From positions 31,279,023 to 31,343,022 of the forward strand of contig CM043797.1 of the NCBI GenBank assembly GCA_023974075.1: 64,000 nt of DNA. Reading direction: 5' to 3'. Origin of the DNA: Chaenocephalus aceratus. Lineage: Eukaryota > Chordata > Actinopteri > Perciformes > Channichthyidae. The notes under the pieces are model-generated. The model had not been told where the DNA came from, searched no databases, and was given only the letters and a program-made list of their open reading frames with translations. The stretch's first letter is position 1, and every line of letters begins with the position of its first letter. A program made the translations under genes and the position numbers. Of this stretch, positions 61,648 through 64,000 are shown one piece after another.

Positions 61648-61793
61648 AGATATGTAGAAAATAAACGTATTTAAGATACGTTCATAATAAACGTAACGTG
61701 GAAGAAAATATGCTTCTAGAAGATATGTAGAAAATAAACGTATTTGAGATACGTTCATAACAAACGTAACGTGGGAGAAAATACGTTTCTAGC
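61648..61793. repeat. 73-bp subterminal tandem duplication, ACGT-rich
   Basis: Two adjacent copies (61648-61720 and 61721-61793) start 'agatatgtagaaaataaacg' and contain 'gatacgttcata' and 'aaacgtaacgtgg'. They lie just inside the right TIR and multiply an (A)ACGT(A) motif that also occurs in the TIR (ATTACGTTCC). Confidence 0.9.
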
Positions 61794-61861
61794 TAAACGT
61801 AATTGAGAATGCAGTTTAGTTCTGTGGGAACGTAATTTTTAGGAGACAGGGTTGATCAGAG

Positions 61862-64000
<2,139 letters not shown>

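Larger units (their letters stand above)
59431..61853. mobile_element. 2423-bp TIR element with 8-bp TSD and THAP-like ORF
   Basis: Terminal inverted repeats of about 55 bp: left CAACCTGTCTCCTAAAAATT and right (reverse complement) AACCCTGTCTCCTAAAAATT, continuing nearly identically through ACGTTCCCACAGAACTAAAC and TGCATTCT. Target duplications GATCAGAG lie at 59423-59430 and 61854-61861. A short THAP-like reading frame lies near the right end on the minus strand. An 8-bp duplication with a THAP domain suits P-element-like transposons, but hAT-type TSDs are also 8 bp. No full transposase remains. Confidence 0.85.

Overview
This window is vertebrate, almost certainly teleost fish, nuclear DNA: AT-rich, gene-poor and rich in repeats. 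The evidence is the mix of mobile elements (L2-like and Rex1/CR1-like LINEs, an RTE/Nimb-like LINE with a (GGAT)n tail, a DIRS retrotransposon, hAT and TTAA-type DNA elements) and long CA, CT and GGA microsatellites. I found no host protein-coding gene, tRNA, rRNA or CRISPR that I can support. Every long reading frame with recognisable protein character belongs to a mobile element. There are no operons, so neighbour relations here mean nesting of insertions.

Layout. 1-5.3 kb: AT-rich DNA with an L2 3' fragment (961-1121), a 5'-truncated Rex1/CR1-like LINE with a 13-bp near-perfect target duplication (2254-3229) and GT repeats. 5.3-7.2 kb: a 382-bp MITE with a TTAA target site; a second copy lies at 30.6 kb. 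7.27-10.64 kb: a LINE with a 1105-codon uninterrupted endonuclease/reverse transcriptase ORF and a perfect 14-bp target duplication, the youngest-looking element here. 12-13.2 kb: an unclassified repeat. 15.0-16.8 kb: a broken L2 copy on the minus strand. 20.18-20.89 kb: a 711-bp TTAA element. 22.92-23.97 kb: a 1055-bp hAT-type element with an 8-bp target duplication. 24-37 kb: mostly unannotated DNA with microsatellites.

37.3-44.2 kb is a three-level nest. A Rex1/CR1-like LINE is split by a degenerate L2 copy. That L2 copy was itself hit by a second L2 3' fragment (9-bp duplication) and by a SINE-like insertion.

47.757-56.861 kb is a DIRS retrotransposon with its architecture preserved: inverted terminal repeats, an internal complementary region matching both outer ends, a Gag-like ORF1, RNase H remnants and a tyrosine recombinase that keeps R, H-x-x-R and Y. 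The reverse transcriptase core is not visible. ORF1 is split by a 3723-bp TA-flanked insertion whose removal restores the reading frame exactly.

59.431-61.853 kb is a 2423-bp element with inverted repeats of about 55 bp, an 8-bp target duplication, a short THAP-zinc-finger-like ORF and a 73-bp subterminal duplication. It resembles a non-autonomous P-like element and is the least familiar structure in the window. The right end (62-64 kb) holds a long CT microsatellite and unannotated DNA that could include conserved non-coding sequence.
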